A DNA stretch of 14,014 nucleotides from SYIM01 sp044356835 (GCA_044356835.1 JBIKVK010000068.1:1-14014); one strand, 5' to 3'; shown: positions 1 to 7,446, counted from the stretch's first letter. Program-made: numbers and translations. Notes: generated by a model not told the origin, from the letters alone.

Positions 1-861
1 CAGGAAATTCTTGCCGCGAAGAGCGGTGGCAGGCTGAAGATCAATGCCTTCTGGGGAGGGGCTGCCGGGGGTGACTTGCCCGCCACCCAGGCCCTGCGGG
101 CGGGTACGCAGGAGATGGTCTGTACGTCATCCAGTCCTCTGGTCGGAATTGTGAAGGAACTGGGCGTCTTCGACCTGCCTTTCCTGTTCGCCAATGAAAA
201 AGAGGCAGACGCGGTGCTCGACGGTGCGGCCGGCGCTTATTTCACGCGAAAACTCGACGAGGCCGGGCTGATCAATCTCGCCTACTGGGAGAACGGCTTC
301 AGAAATCTCACCAACAGCCGGCGTCCGGTGACCCGCATGGAGGACTTCAGCGGCGTCAAGGTGCGTGTCATGCAGAACAACATCTTTCTGGACACCTTCC
401 GAACCCTGGGCAGCAATGCGGTGCCCATGGCCTTCGGTGAGGTATTCACCGCGCTCGAGACCCGTACGATCGACGGGCAGGAAAACCCCTTCGTAACCAT
501 CGAGACCTCTAAATTCAATGAGGTCCAGCGTTATCTGAGCGTCACCAACCACGCATACACGCCGTTCCTGGTCCTTTATAGCAAGCGGCTCTGGGAGCGA
601 CTGAGTGCCCAGGAGCAGGCGCTGCTGCGCGAAGCCGCGATCGAGGGACAAAAGGTACAGCGAGCGGCCAACCGGGAGCTGAACGCCAAGTCGCTGGCCA
701 GCCTCAAGGCAAAGGGCATGCAGGTCAACGAGATCAGCGCAGCCGAGCAGGACCGTATTCGTTCCCGTGTTGCGCCGGTGTACGACAAGCACAAGGAGTC
801 GATCGGGGCTGAGGCGATCACTCTCGTCCAGAACGAGCTCAAGCGGGTACGTGGCGGCTGA
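1..861 (+). CDS. TRAP transporter solute-binding protein, DctP family (5' partial)
   Basis: Periplasmic receptor of a tripartite ATP-independent transporter, which captures a carboxylate and delivers it to DctQM membrane subunits. The frame is open from base 1, so the signal peptide and the first 30-60 residues lie outside the window; 286 residues are visible. The TTG at 76 is internal and not a start. The family core is clear: WENGFRNLTN, then an RMEDFSGVKVRVMQNN stretch in which Arg near visible residue 122 should bind the substrate carboxylate, then NAVPMAFGEVFTALET, IDGQENP and the SKFNEVQRYLSVTNHAYTP region. The C-terminus is helical with no extra domain. It lies 74 bases before the enolase-superfamily gene, with a strong inverted repeat between them. 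No DctQ or DctM is visible, so partners are upstream or elsewhere. The family is sure; the ligand is unknown, with a sugar acid or hydroxyacid likely from context. Confidence 0.95.
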   Translation, partial: QEILAAKSGGRLKINAFWGGAAGGDLPATQALRAGTQEMVCTSSSPLVGIVKELGVFDLPFLFANEKEADAVLDGAAGAYFTRKLDEAGLINLAYWENGFRNLTNSRRPVTRMEDFSGVKVRVMQNNIFLDTFRTLGSNAVPMAFGEVFTALETRTIDGQENPFVTIETSKFNEVQRYLSVTNHAYTPFLVLYSKRLWERLSAQEQALLREAAIEGQKVQRAANRELNAKSLASLKAKGMQVNEISAAEQDRIRSRVAPVYDKHKESIGAEAITLVQNELKRVRGG

Positions 862-876
862 TCGCGTCGATGAACC

Positions 877-907
877 ATGCTTCGCGGGGCCTTGCGCCGC
901 GAAGCAT
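877..907 (+). repeat. Perfect 11-bp inverted repeat (stem-loop) between dctP and the enolase-family gene
   Basis: Left arm ATGCTTCGCGG (877-887) and right arm CCGCGAAGCAT (897-907) are exact reverse complements around a 9-base loop. No T-run follows, so it is not a textbook Rho-independent terminator. It could be an attenuating or mRNA-stabilising hairpin that raises receptor mRNA over enzyme mRNA, or an operator. Its position between the two genes also argues against using the ATG at 870 as the downstream start. Confidence 0.75.
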
Positions 908-935
908 TTGCCCTGCTGTCCGCGGAGTTCCGGCA

Positions 936-2129
936 ATGAAGATCAGAGAGGTCGAGACCCTTCGGCTCGGCGAATTCCCCAATATCCTTTGGGTTCGGGT
1001 GCATACCGATGAGGGTCTGGTGGGGCTGGGCGAGACCTTTATGGGGGCCGAGGCGGTCGAGGCCTATCTGCACGAGTGGGCCGCGCCCCGGCTGATTGGG
1101 CAGGATCCGCTCGCCATCGAGGCGCGATCCCGTGATCTCATGGGCTACCTGGGCTGGCGGGGGTCCGGGGTCGAGACACGGGGCAACTCAGCGGTCGACA
1201 TAGCCCTCTGGGATCTGTTTGGCAAGGCGGCCGGAATGCCGGTGTACACCGCGCTGGGTGGGCGGAGTCGGGATTCGATCCGCGTCTACAACACCTGCGC
1301 GGGCTACCAGTACATACGAAGTAACGTCAATCAAAGCAGCTCGAACTGGGGCCTGGGCAATCGAGCGGGTCCCTATGAGGACTTGCAGGGTTTTCTTCAT
1401 CACGCCGACGAACTCGCGCTCTCGCTCAAGGAAGAGGGGATCGACGCCATGAAGATCTGGCCGTTCGATTTGGCGGCCGAGCGTTCGCAGGGACAGTACA
1501 TCAGCCGGGCCGATCTGGAACAGTCGCTCGAACCGTTTCGCAAGATCCGTCGGGCCGTGGGTGATTCGATGGACATCATGGTGGAGTTTCACAGCCTTTG
1601 GCGACTCCCGATGGCCCGAATGATTTCGCGAGCCCTTCAGGAGTTCAACACGTTCTGGCACGAAGACCCGATCCGCATCGACAGCCTCGACCTGCTTCGG
1701 CAGTACGCAGGGGATTGCAAGGCTCTGATTTGTGCGAGCGAAACCCTCAGCTATAAATGGGGCTTCAAGGATTATCTGCAGACGGGAGTGGCCGGGGTGG
1801 TCATGCTTGATCTCAGCTGGTGCGGAGGTTTGACCGAGGCGCGAAAGATCGCGGCCATGGCAGACGCATGGCAATTGCCCGTTGCGCCCCACGATTGCAC
1901 GGGCCCGGTAGTATGGGCCGCATCCACCCACCTGTCCCTCCACGCTCCGAATGCCCTCATCCAGGAAAGCGTTCGGGCGTTCTACAGTGGTTGGTATCGC
2001 GAGCTCGTGACCGAACTGCCCAAGGTAGATCGGGGCATGGTCAGCCTTTCGGAGCGGCCCGGGCTCGGCTTGGAATTGTTGCCTGATCTGCACCGGCGCA
2101 CGGATGCAAAGACTCGGGTCACCCGCTGA
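936..2129 (+). CDS. Mandelate racemase/muconate lactonizing enzyme family protein (enolase superfamily, probable acid-sugar dehydratase)
   Basis: Cytoplasmic Mg-dependent enzyme that should abstract the alpha proton of a carboxylate substrate, probably dehydrating an aldonate or aldarate to a 2-keto-3-deoxy acid. With start ATG 936 it has 397 residues. An N-terminal capping domain starts MKIREVETLRLG, and NSAVDIALWDLFGK (84-97) is the family signature. The barrel has K173 (MKIWPFD), metal ligands E217, E243 (HEDP) and E269 (SETL) spaced exactly 26 apart, H219 in an E-x-H motif and H319 (PHDCTGP). The two histidines resemble the galactonate/mannonate dehydratase branch; Glu instead of Asp as first ligand is notable. 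Start 936 is preferred over ATG 870 because the latter would translate through the stem-loop, adds 22 non-family residues, and GGAG-like bases sit upstream of 936. The SDR gene follows 30 bases later. The exact substrate cannot be read from sequence. Confidence 0.92.
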   Translation: MKIREVETLRLGEFPNILWVRVHTDEGLVGLGETFMGAEAVEAYLHEWAAPRLIGQDPLAIEARSRDLMGYLGWRGSGVETRGNSAVDIALWDLFGKAAGMPVYTALGGRSRDSIRVYNTCAGYQYIRSNVNQSSSNWGLGNRAGPYEDLQGFLHHADELALSLKEEGIDAMKIWPFDLAAERSQGQYISRADLEQSLEPFRKIRRAVGDSMDIMVEFHSLWRLPMARMISRALQEFNTFWHEDPIRIDSLDLLRQYAGDCKALICASETLSYKWGFKDYLQTGVAGVVMLDLSWCGGLTEARKIAAMADAWQLPVAPHDCTGPVVWAASTHLSLHAPNALIQESVRAFYSGWYRELVTELPKVDRGMVSLSERPGLGLELLPDLHRRTDAKTRVTR

Positions 2130-2159
2130 ATTTCGATGGCCCCCCTTGGAGAATGATGG

Positions 2160-2897
2160 ATGAAGCGACTTGCAGGAAAGACAGCGCTGGTGACCGCCGC
2201 GGGGCAGGGCATTGGCAGGGCCAGCGCGCTCGCAATGGCCGCCGAGGGTGCGACGGTGTGGGCCACCGACGTGAATGGCCGGCTGCTCGAATCGCTGGTT
2301 GGTATCTCCGGTATCCAAACGTCGGTCCTCGATGTGCTCGACCGCGAAGCAATCTTGGCGCTGGCCTCCCGTGTTCCGAAGATTGATGTGCTGTTCAATT
2401 GCTCGGGAGTGGTGCACAACGGCACCATTCTCGATGCCCGGGACGATGAGCTCGAATTCGCATTCAGGCTGAACGTCCAATCCCATCTGCGCATGATCCA
2501 AAGCTTTTTGCCGGGGATGATTGCCAAGGGCGGCGGCAGCATTATCAATATGGCCAGCGTGGCCTCCAGCGTCCGGGGCTTGCCCAGCCGTTGTGTCTAT
2601 GGCACTACGAAAGCGGCGGTGATCGGTTTGACCAAGAGCGTTGCCGCCGACTATGTGGGTCAGGGCATTCGCTGCAATGCCGTTTGCCCGGGCACGGTCG
2701 ACACGCCGTCGCTCGCGGATCGCATCAACGCCTATCCGGACCCGGCCGCCGCCCGCAAGGCCTTTGTCGCCCGACAGCCGATGGGCCGACTCGCTCAGGC
2801 TGACGAAATTGCGCCCCTGATCGTGTTTCTGGCAAGTGATGAGTCTAGGTTCGTCACGGGTCAGGCTTACCCGATCGACGGCGGCATGACCATCTGA
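2160..2897 (+). CDS. SDR family dehydrogenase, BDH2/2-keto-3-deoxy-L-fuconate dehydrogenase type
   Basis: NAD-dependent short-chain dehydrogenase of 245 residues, the same length as human BDH2 (DHRS6). The cofactor motif TAAGQGIG is at 12-19, D37 suggests NAD rather than NADP, and the catalytic residues are S133, Y147 and K151. From recall of BDH2, its carboxylate-contact residues R144, R188 and F202 are all present at the same numbers, as are long shared stretches such as TTKAAVIGLTKSVAAD. Bacterial relatives oxidise 2-keto-3-deoxy-L-fuconate or 3-hydroxybutyrate. Following an enolase-type dehydratase, a 2-keto-3-deoxy acid is the more likely substrate (inference). The start follows SD GGAG (2148-2151) by 8 bases; two nearby ATGs (2153, 2156) are out of frame. 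It is probably cotranscribed with the preceding gene. The hydrolase or aldolase that would cleave the product is not visible. Confidence 0.92.
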   Translation: MKRLAGKTALVTAAGQGIGRASALAMAAEGATVWATDVNGRLLESLVGISGIQTSVLDVLDREAILALASRVPKIDVLFNCSGVVHNGTILDARDDELEFAFRLNVQSHLRMIQSFLPGMIAKGGGSIINMASVASSVRGLPSRCVYGTTKAAVIGLTKSVAADYVGQGIRCNAVCPGTVDTPSLADRINAYPDPAAARKAFVARQPMGRLAQADEIAPLIVFLASDESRFVTGQAYPIDGGMTI

Positions 2898-2903
2898 TTC
2901 GCT

Positions 2904-2920
2904 CTCCAGAGTCTCTGGAG
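2904..2920. terminator. Possible bidirectional stem-loop between convergent genes
   Basis: CTCCAGA (2904-2910), loop GTC, TCTGGAG (2914-2920) form a perfect 7-bp hairpin just after the SDR stop, in the 87-base gap facing the end of the minus-strand 6-phosphogluconate dehydrogenase gene. There is no T-run on either side. The position fits a shared terminator, but the signal is weak. Confidence 0.4.
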
Positions 2921-2984
2921 GCGCACTTCAGGGCGCCGGCTTCGGAGCCTTGGCTGCGCCATCGCTTGGCGCGAAGAGGCCTTC

Positions 2985-4385
2985 TCAGTCCGGCCATCGG
3001 GTATGGAACCAACCGGGTCGATCTGTCCTTTGGTAACCATGGGCCCCAAAGCAGTCGCGCTGGGCCTGGAGCAGGTTGGCTGGAAGCCGCCTGGATCGAT
3101 AGGCGTCGTAGTAGCCGAGCGCGCTCATGAAGGCGGGGATGGGGATCGCGCGCAGGGCGCACCAGGCGACCAGCTGTCGAAGTTCGATCTGTGCGCCGCT
3201 CATGCGCGCTGCGAGGCGGGGCGCGAGAAGAAGGTGGCTCAGGCCAGGATCCTCGGCGAAGGCCGTGCGGATGTCCTCGAGCAGGCGTGCGCGGATGATG
3301 CAGCCGGCGCGCCAGGTCGCCGCAACGCCTGCGAGCGGGATCCCCCAGTCGAATTCGCTGTCTGCGCTCTTCAGCAGGGCAAAGCCCTGGGCATAGGCCA
3401 TGATTCGGGTGGCGATCAGCGCGCCCTCGAGCTGCGCAATCAAGCTCCTCCGATCGTGGGCGGCCGCACCCGTCGGCCCCGTGAGGATCGTTGCTGCCGC
3501 CTGCCGCTGTTCCCGCAGGGCACTCAGCGCACGGGCGAACACGGCCTCGGTCATGGTCGGCGCCGGAACGCCCAGATCGAGCGCAGCCTGGCTCGCCCAC
3601 TTCCCCGTACCCTTTTGCTCGGCCGTGTCTAGGATCAGATCAACCAACGGGGCTCCGCTCTCTGGATCGGCCTGGCGCAGGATGGTCGAAGTAATCGAGG
3701 TCAGGTAGCTGCTCAACTCGCCCTGATTCCACTGCGCAAAAACATCCCCGATTTCCGGTGCGGTCATCCCAAGGCCGAGCTGCATCACTGCGTAGGCCTC
3801 GCACAGGGCCTGCATGTCGGCATACTCGATGCCGTTGTGGACCATCTTGACGAAGTGCCCGGCGCCACCCGAGCCCATCCACTGACAACACGGCACACCG
3901 TCCTCGGCCCGAGCTGCGATCGCTTCGAAGAGCGGCGCGACCGCGTGCCACGCCTCGATTGCACCTCCGGGCATGAGCGCCGGTCCGAGCAGCGCGCCGC
4001 GCTCGCCTCCGCTCACGCCCACTCCCAAGTAGAGGACCCCGGCCGCTCGCATCCTGCTTTGGCGGCGCTCGGTGTCGGCATAGTGGGAATTTCCGCCGTC
4101 GACAAGGATGTCACCCGCCTCGAGCAGTCCCTCCAGCTCTTCGATTACCGCGTCGACGGCCGCGCCTGCGGGCACCATCATCATGATGCGGCGTGGCCGC
4201 TGAAGCCGTCCGACCAGCTCTGGCAGGGTCGAGGTCGAGCAGGCCGTGCGGTCCGCGGTCATCCGGGAAAAATGCGCGGACCGTTCGTGACTGCGATCGA
4301 AACCGGCCACGGAAAAACCGTTCCGGATAAAGTTGGACGCGAGATTTTCGCCCATGACGCCCAGACCGATGAGTCCGATGTCCAT
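2985..4385 (-). CDS. gnd: 6-phosphogluconate dehydrogenase, decarboxylating
   Basis: Oxidative decarboxylation of 6-phosphogluconate to ribulose 5-phosphate and CO2 in the cytoplasm, with NADP. It has 466 residues, normal for the long form. The Rossmann motif IGLGVMGENLASNF is at 5-18, DGGNSHYADTERR at 96-108, SGGERGA at 125-131 and the substrate signature GSGGAGHFVKMVHNGIEY at 171-188, with catalytic K180 and E187 plus H183 and N184. DTAEQKGTGKWA (253-264) and the C-terminal FHTRW tail are also present. I chose the ATG at 4385 because MDIGLIGLG fits the family; an in-frame ATG at 4397 would add MILH and is the alternative. Neither has a strong SD, though GGA lies 11 bases before 4385. The gene follows gluconokinase by 19 bases on the same strand, so gluconate can be taken to pentose phosphate by this pair. 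Confidence 0.96.
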   Translation of the reverse strand: MDIGLIGLGVMGENLASNFIRNGFSVAGFDRSHERSAHFSRMTADRTACSTSTLPELVGRLQRPRRIMMMVPAGAAVDAVIEELEGLLEAGDILVDGGNSHYADTERRQSRMRAAGVLYLGVGVSGGERGALLGPALMPGGAIEAWHAVAPLFEAIAARAEDGVPCCQWMGSGGAGHFVKMVHNGIEYADMQALCEAYAVMQLGLGMTAPEIGDVFAQWNQGELSSYLTSITSTILRQADPESGAPLVDLILDTAEQKGTGKWASQAALDLGVPAPTMTEAVFARALSALREQRQAAATILTGPTGAAAHDRRSLIAQLEGALIATRIMAYAQGFALLKSADSEFDWGIPLAGVAATWRAGCIIRARLLEDIRTAFAEDPGLSHLLLAPRLAARMSGAQIELRQLVAWCALRAIPIPAFMSALGYYDAYRSRRLPANLLQAQRDCFGAHGYQRTDRPGWFHTRWPD

Positions 4386-4404
4386 GTGCAAGATCATCCA
4401 GCGG

Positions 4405-4962
4405 TCAGGGCTGCAGGATGCCGGCGGCAGGGGGTGCCTCGCCGGTCGCCCTGATCGAATCGTCCTGACCCGGCCAGGGCAGGGCTTCGATAATTTCCTC
4501 GACGATTACGTCAATCGGCCGGTCAATGTCGAGTGCGATGATGTCCAGCTCGTCCGGGCCAGGCCGCTCGAGTGTTGCGAACTGGCTATGAAGCAGGTCA
4601 GGTTTCATGAAATGGTCTGCGCGATGGGACATCCGCTGATGAATCAGATCGAAACCACCCTCGAGAAAAATGAATCGGAGTCGACCTGCCCGTACCCGGA
4701 TACGATCCCGGTATGATTTCCTGAGCGCAGAACAGGCCACGATCAGACCGGCAGGCGCGTTCGCCAATTCGGCTCCAACCCGGTCAAGCCAGGGCCATCG
4801 ATCGTCGTCCTGCAGGGGAATTCCCGCCTTCATCTTGGCAATGCTCGCGGGCAGGTGCAGCTCGTCGCCGTCGATCATGCCGACGCCCTGTCGGTCGGCG
4901 AGAGCCCGGGCCACGGTGGATTTGCCGCTGCCGGAAACGCCCATAATGACGAGTCGGTACAT
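4405..4962 (-). CDS. gntK: Gluconokinase
   Basis: ATP-dependent phosphorylation of D-gluconate to 6-phosphogluconate, the substrate of the next gene. It has 185 residues, slightly longer than the usual 165-175 because of a C-terminal tail after EALPWPG. The Walker A motif GVSGSGKST is at 8-16, followed by DGDELHLPASIAKMKAGIPL (31-50), DDDRWPWL (52-59), the ACSALRKSYRD motif (76-86) and the lid/C-terminal HFMKPDLLHSQFATLERP (117-134). These are the standard GntK family motifs. The start ATG (complement of 4960-4962) precedes the Walker A motif by the usual seven residues; the SD is weak. Only 54 bases separate it from the divergent DUF3047 gene, so both promoters must lie in or overlap that gap. 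No gluconate permease is nearby. Confidence 0.95.
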   Translation of the reverse strand: MYRLVIMGVSGSGKSTVARALADRQGVGMIDGDELHLPASIAKMKAGIPLQDDDRWPWLDRVGAELANAPAGLIVACSALRKSYRDRIRVRAGRLRFIFLEGGFDLIHQRMSHRADHFMKPDLLHSQFATLERPGPDELDIIALDIDRPIDVIVEEIIEALPWPGQDDSIRATGEAPPAAGILQP

Positions 4963-5004
4963 CTGTGATCAGCCCGTGCCTTGCGATGACTGGGAAGCTT
5001 GCTT

Positions 5005-5011
5005 GGGGAGG
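5005..5011 (+). promoter_or_regulatory. Strong ribosome binding site of the DUF3047 gene
   Basis: GGGGAGG ends 5 bases before the ATG at 5017. This fixes the start at 5017 rather than the in-frame TTG at 4999 or the ATG at 5086. Confidence 0.8.
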
Positions 5012-5016
5012 TAACG

Positions 5017-5859
5017 ATGGATGGTAGCGCAAGCCGCATCGGATCGCTCGGCCGTTCAAGGGCCGGTCAACTGCTGACTGGGACGATGGGGAGCCGCAGT
5101 CTCCTCTACAAATCGCTCAGGCGATTTTTTGCCGTCCTCGGGCTTGGCGTAGCGGGTCTCCCGATGCACGCATTGGGCGCGCCACCTTCGGATCGTGCAG
5201 GGCTCGCGTGGGTCGGCCGCTTCGAATCGGATCTCGGCCCTTGGAGGGAGATTCGACTGAAGTCGGGCCAAAGCCCCAACAGCTACAGGTTGATCGATTG
5301 GGACGGGGCGCGGGCGGTCGAGGTGTCATCCATGTCCAGCATGTCGCTCCTCGCCCGCCCGGCCAATATTGATCTGATCTCGACTCCCGTGCTGTGCTGG
5401 CGATGGCGTGTGGACGCCAGTCTCAGTCGAGCCGACATGACGCAGCGCGACGGCGACGACTATGCGGCGCGGGTCTACATCAGCTTTCGCCTGCCGCCCG
5501 CGTCGCTCGGCTTTGCACTGCGGGCTCAGCTGGTGTTGGCGCGCGCGCTCTGGGGCCAGGATTTGCCCGATGCGGCGATCAACTATGTGTGGGACAACCG
5601 GCAGCCTGTCGGCACCACGCGCCCGAATGCGTACACCGATCGGGTCCAGATGGTGGTCTTGCGAAGCGGCGACGCAGAGGCAGGCCGCTGGATCTGGGAG
5701 CGCGTGGATGTGCAGCGCGATGCGATGCGGCTCTTCGGCCCTGATGTTCAACCCATCCAGCTTGCGATCACGGCCGACACCGACAACACCGGTTCGACGG
5801 CGCGAAGCGGCTTTGCGGATCTCCATTTCGTGGCGGCCGATCGACCCTGCAGCCAGTGA
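5017..5859 (+). CDS. Exported DUF3047 family protein of unknown function
   Basis: It has 280 residues. After a long basic N-region (LLYKSLRRF) there is a hydrophobic stretch (about 37-50) and a small-residue site near A55, consistent with Sec export to the periplasm or anchoring. The mature part carries motifs I recognise as DUF3047: CWRWRV (127-132), GDDYAARVY (146-154), NYVWDN (189-194), AYTDRVQMVVLRSG (205-218), WERVDVQRD and ADTDNTGS (253-260). The fold is probably a beta-sandwich; no enzyme activity is established to my knowledge and no catalytic motif is obvious. The start is set by the SD at 5005-5011. It is divergent from gluconokinase and separated by 154 bases from the next plus-strand gene, so it looks like an independent unit. 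A shorter start at 5086 would give a more conventional signal peptide but has no good SD. Confidence 0.85.
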   Translation: MDGSASRIGSLGRSRAGQLLTGTMGSRSLLYKSLRRFFAVLGLGVAGLPMHALGAPPSDRAGLAWVGRFESDLGPWREIRLKSGQSPNSYRLIDWDGARAVEVSSMSSMSLLARPANIDLISTPVLCWRWRVDASLSRADMTQRDGDDYAARVYISFRLPPASLGFALRAQLVLARALWGQDLPDAAINYVWDNRQPVGTTRPNAYTDRVQMVVLRSGDAEAGRWIWERVDVQRDAMRLFGPDVQPIQLAITADTDNTGSTARSGFADLHFVAADRPCSQ

Positions 5860-6013
5860 GGGGCATGGCTCCAAGTCGACCGCTCCCCCCCTTTGCGTAT
5901 GCGCGGTTAGAATGAATCTCACAAAAAAATCCTCCCACATTGAGCCCTTTCGGCACAATTCAGATCTGGTCCTTTGCGTGTCGTTCGCACTGAACAAAAT
6001 GGGAGCGGTTTTA
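5860..6013 (+). other. Intergenic region likely carrying the promoter of the five-gene run
   Basis: 154 bases less GC-rich than the surroundings, with a C7 run around 5885, an A7 run (5923-5929) and two copies of CCTTTGCGT (5890-5898 and 5971-5979), 81 bases apart. A TAGAAT box (5908-5913) resembles a -10 element but no well-spaced -35 was found. No open reading frame with an SD is seen. The promoter assignment is inference from position only. Confidence 0.4.
6001..6005 (+). promoter_or_regulatory. Ribosome binding site deciding the start of the SnoaL-like gene
   Basis: GGGAG lies 8 bases before the ATG at 6014. The in-frame ATG at 5999 overlaps this SD and is therefore less likely to be used. 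Confidence 0.65.
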
Positions 6014-6478
6014 ATGTCATGGTCTGACGACGCCCGCCGCGATCTTGAGGTGGAGCGGGCTTGTCTGCGGGTCATCACCGAGCTCGCGCTTCATACGGAC
6101 GCGGGTGATTACGCCCGGGCGCTGGACCTGTTCACAGACGATGCCGTCATGGACCGTGACGGTGAGCGTTTCGTGGGCATGGATGAACTCCGTGCCGCCT
6201 ATGCCGCTCGCCCAGTCCTCCGGTTGACCCGCCATGTTCTGTCCAACACGGTGGTCCGAGTGATCGGTCCTGACGAGGCCGAATCGATCAGCTACGTGAC
6301 GGTCTACCGCCACCGCATGCTCCGGTCTGATGAGGCGCCTCCGTATTCGTTGAGCGGAGCCGATGTGCTGGGCGAGTATCGGGACCGCTTCAGGCACACC
6401 AGTCAGGGGTGGAAATTGGCCGCCCGAATCACCCGGACCGTGCTGAAATTCGGTCCAAGTCATGGAGATGCCCGATGA
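6014..6478 (+). CDS. SnoaL-like / NTF2-fold protein
   Basis: It has 154 residues and no signal peptide, so it is cytoplasmic. The pattern is that of the SnoaL_4/NTF2-like cone fold: an N-terminal helix (SDDARRDLEVERACLRVITE), HTDAGDYARALDLFTDDAVMD (27-47), GMDELRAAYAAR, then RHVLSNTVVRV (73-83) and a beta-rich end (SISYVTVYRH; GWKLAARITRTVLKF). The HTD near 27-29 and H74 with N78 line the pocket in relatives, which act as dehydratases, isomerases or small hydrolases on hydroxy or aromatic acids. The activity here is unknown. Its stop overlaps the start of the Bug receptor gene by 4 bases (ATGA, 6475-6478), so it is the first gene of the coupled run. The open frame continues upstream to 5462 but overlaps the DUF3047 gene and has no family signal before 6014. 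Confidence 0.85.
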   Translation: MSWSDDARRDLEVERACLRVITELALHTDAGDYARALDLFTDDAVMDRDGERFVGMDELRAAYAARPVLRLTRHVLSNTVVRVIGPDEAESISYVTVYRHRMLRSDEAPPYSLSGADVLGEYRDRFRHTSQGWKLAARITRTVLKFGPSHGDAR

Positions 6479-7446
6479 GTGCTTTTTTCAAAATCCCCGG
6501 CCTCTGCCTCGCGCTGGCTGCGGCGAGTGCCTGCCTGGCCCCTGCCTGGGCCCAGGAATACCCATCAAGACCGGTTCGGGTGATGGTCGGGTTCCCGCCG
6601 GGCGGGTCGGTCGATATCGTCGCACGCGTTGTTTCAGAGAAGCTGTCGGCGCAAATGGGGCAGCCCTTTGTCATCGAAAACCGTCCAGGGGCAATCGGTA
6701 CGCTTGCGATGAATGCCATGCGCTCCGTTGCTGCAGATGGATACACCCTGCTCCTCGGGACCAACCCGCAGGTTCGACCGGGTATGGACGAGGCGAGCGA
6801 GCCCTATCGGGATCTGGCTCCGATCGCGTTGACCAGCGTCATTCCGATTGCGCTACTCGCCCATCCCCAGTTTCCCGCAAAGTCGCCGCAGGAATTTGTC
6901 ACCATGGCGCGCACGTCTGCGCAGCCGTTGCCATTTGCCACGCCGGGCGCCGGCTCGCCGATGGAACTCGCCATGTTGGTGCTAAAGGGTAGCCTGAGCT
7001 TGAACCTGATGCATGTGCCCTACAACGGTGGGCCACCCGCAGTCAACGACACGGTGGGCGGACAAATCCCGCTGATCGCGGTGGGCCTGCCGACCGCCTT
7101 GGCACAGGTCAATGCCGGCAAGCTCCGTCCCATCGTGGTGTTGCAGAATCAGCGGACCGACCTGCTGCCGGGCACGCCGAGCATGAGGGAGGCCCTTCAG
7201 ACAAAGGGGGCCGACCTGGTCGTTTGGCTCGGATTCTTTGCGCCGGTCAAAACGCCCTCGGCGATCCTGAAGCGCCTCGAAAGCGAGGTGGCGGCGGCCC
7301 TTCAGGACAACTCGATTCGAGCTCGACTGGCCGCGGCTGCCCTTGATGTCCGTTTTGCCCCGGCTCCGCAACTGGCCGAACTGGTTCGTGAACAGACGCT
7401 TGCGACGCTGGACGCGATGAAGAGGTACGGCAGTGAGCAAAAGTGA
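6475..7446 (+). CDS. Bug/TctC-family tripartite tricarboxylate transporter solute receptor
   Basis: Periplasmic receptor of 323 residues. A Sec signal peptide spans about 1-26 and ends AWA before QEYPSRPVRV. The Bug motif GFPPGGSVDIVAR is at 39-51, where D47 and the adjacent loop contact the carboxylate of the ligand. Then come FVIENRPGAIG, ADGYTLLLGT, the HVPYNGG-PAVNDTVGGQ block and the C-terminal APVKTPSAILKRLESEV helix, all typical. The start ATG overlaps the upstream stop (ATGA), with GGAGA at 6464-6468 as SD. Its own end overlaps the small lyase subunit by 14 bases, which makes a receptor-enzyme functional link likely. TctA and TctB are absent from the window. The ligand should be the substrate or precursor of the downstream lyase and dehydrogenase; it cannot be named from sequence. 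Confidence 0.95.
   Translation: MSAFFKIPGLCLALAAASACLAPAWAQEYPSRPVRVMVGFPPGGSVDIVARVVSEKLSAQMGQPFVIENRPGAIGTLAMNAMRSVAADGYTLLLGTNPQVRPGMDEASEPYRDLAPIALTSVIPIALLAHPQFPAKSPQEFVTMARTSAQPLPFATPGAGSPMELAMLVLKGSLSLNLMHVPYNGGPPAVNDTVGGQIPLIAVGLPTALAQVNAGKLRPIVVLQNQRTDLLPGTPSMREALQTKGADLVVWLGFFAPVKTPSAILKRLESEVAAALQDNSIRARLAAAALDVRFAPAPQLAELVREQTLATLDAMKRYGSEQK

Noticed and set aside
127..936. 269-codon minus-strand frame opposite dctP
   Set aside because: Shadow of the dctP coding frame; composition rich in Arg, Gly and His with no family features.
1188..2501. 437-codon open frame on the minus strand opposite the enolase-family and SDR genes
   Set aside because: It lies antisense to two genes with clear family motifs, its translation has no recognisable domain, and long antisense frames are common in GC-rich DNA.
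3003..3632. 209-codon plus-strand frame opposite gnd
   Set aside because: Antisense to a clear 6-phosphogluconate dehydrogenase; no SD and no family motif.
5893..5913. TTGCGT and TAGAAT as a sigma-70 promoter pair
   Set aside because: Spacing is only 9 bases, far below the 16-18 required.
5462..6013. Upstream extension of the SnoaL-like frame into the DUF3047 gene
   Set aside because: Overlaps a well-supported gene, has low-complexity Arg/Ser-rich sequence, and a proper SD and start are found at 6014.
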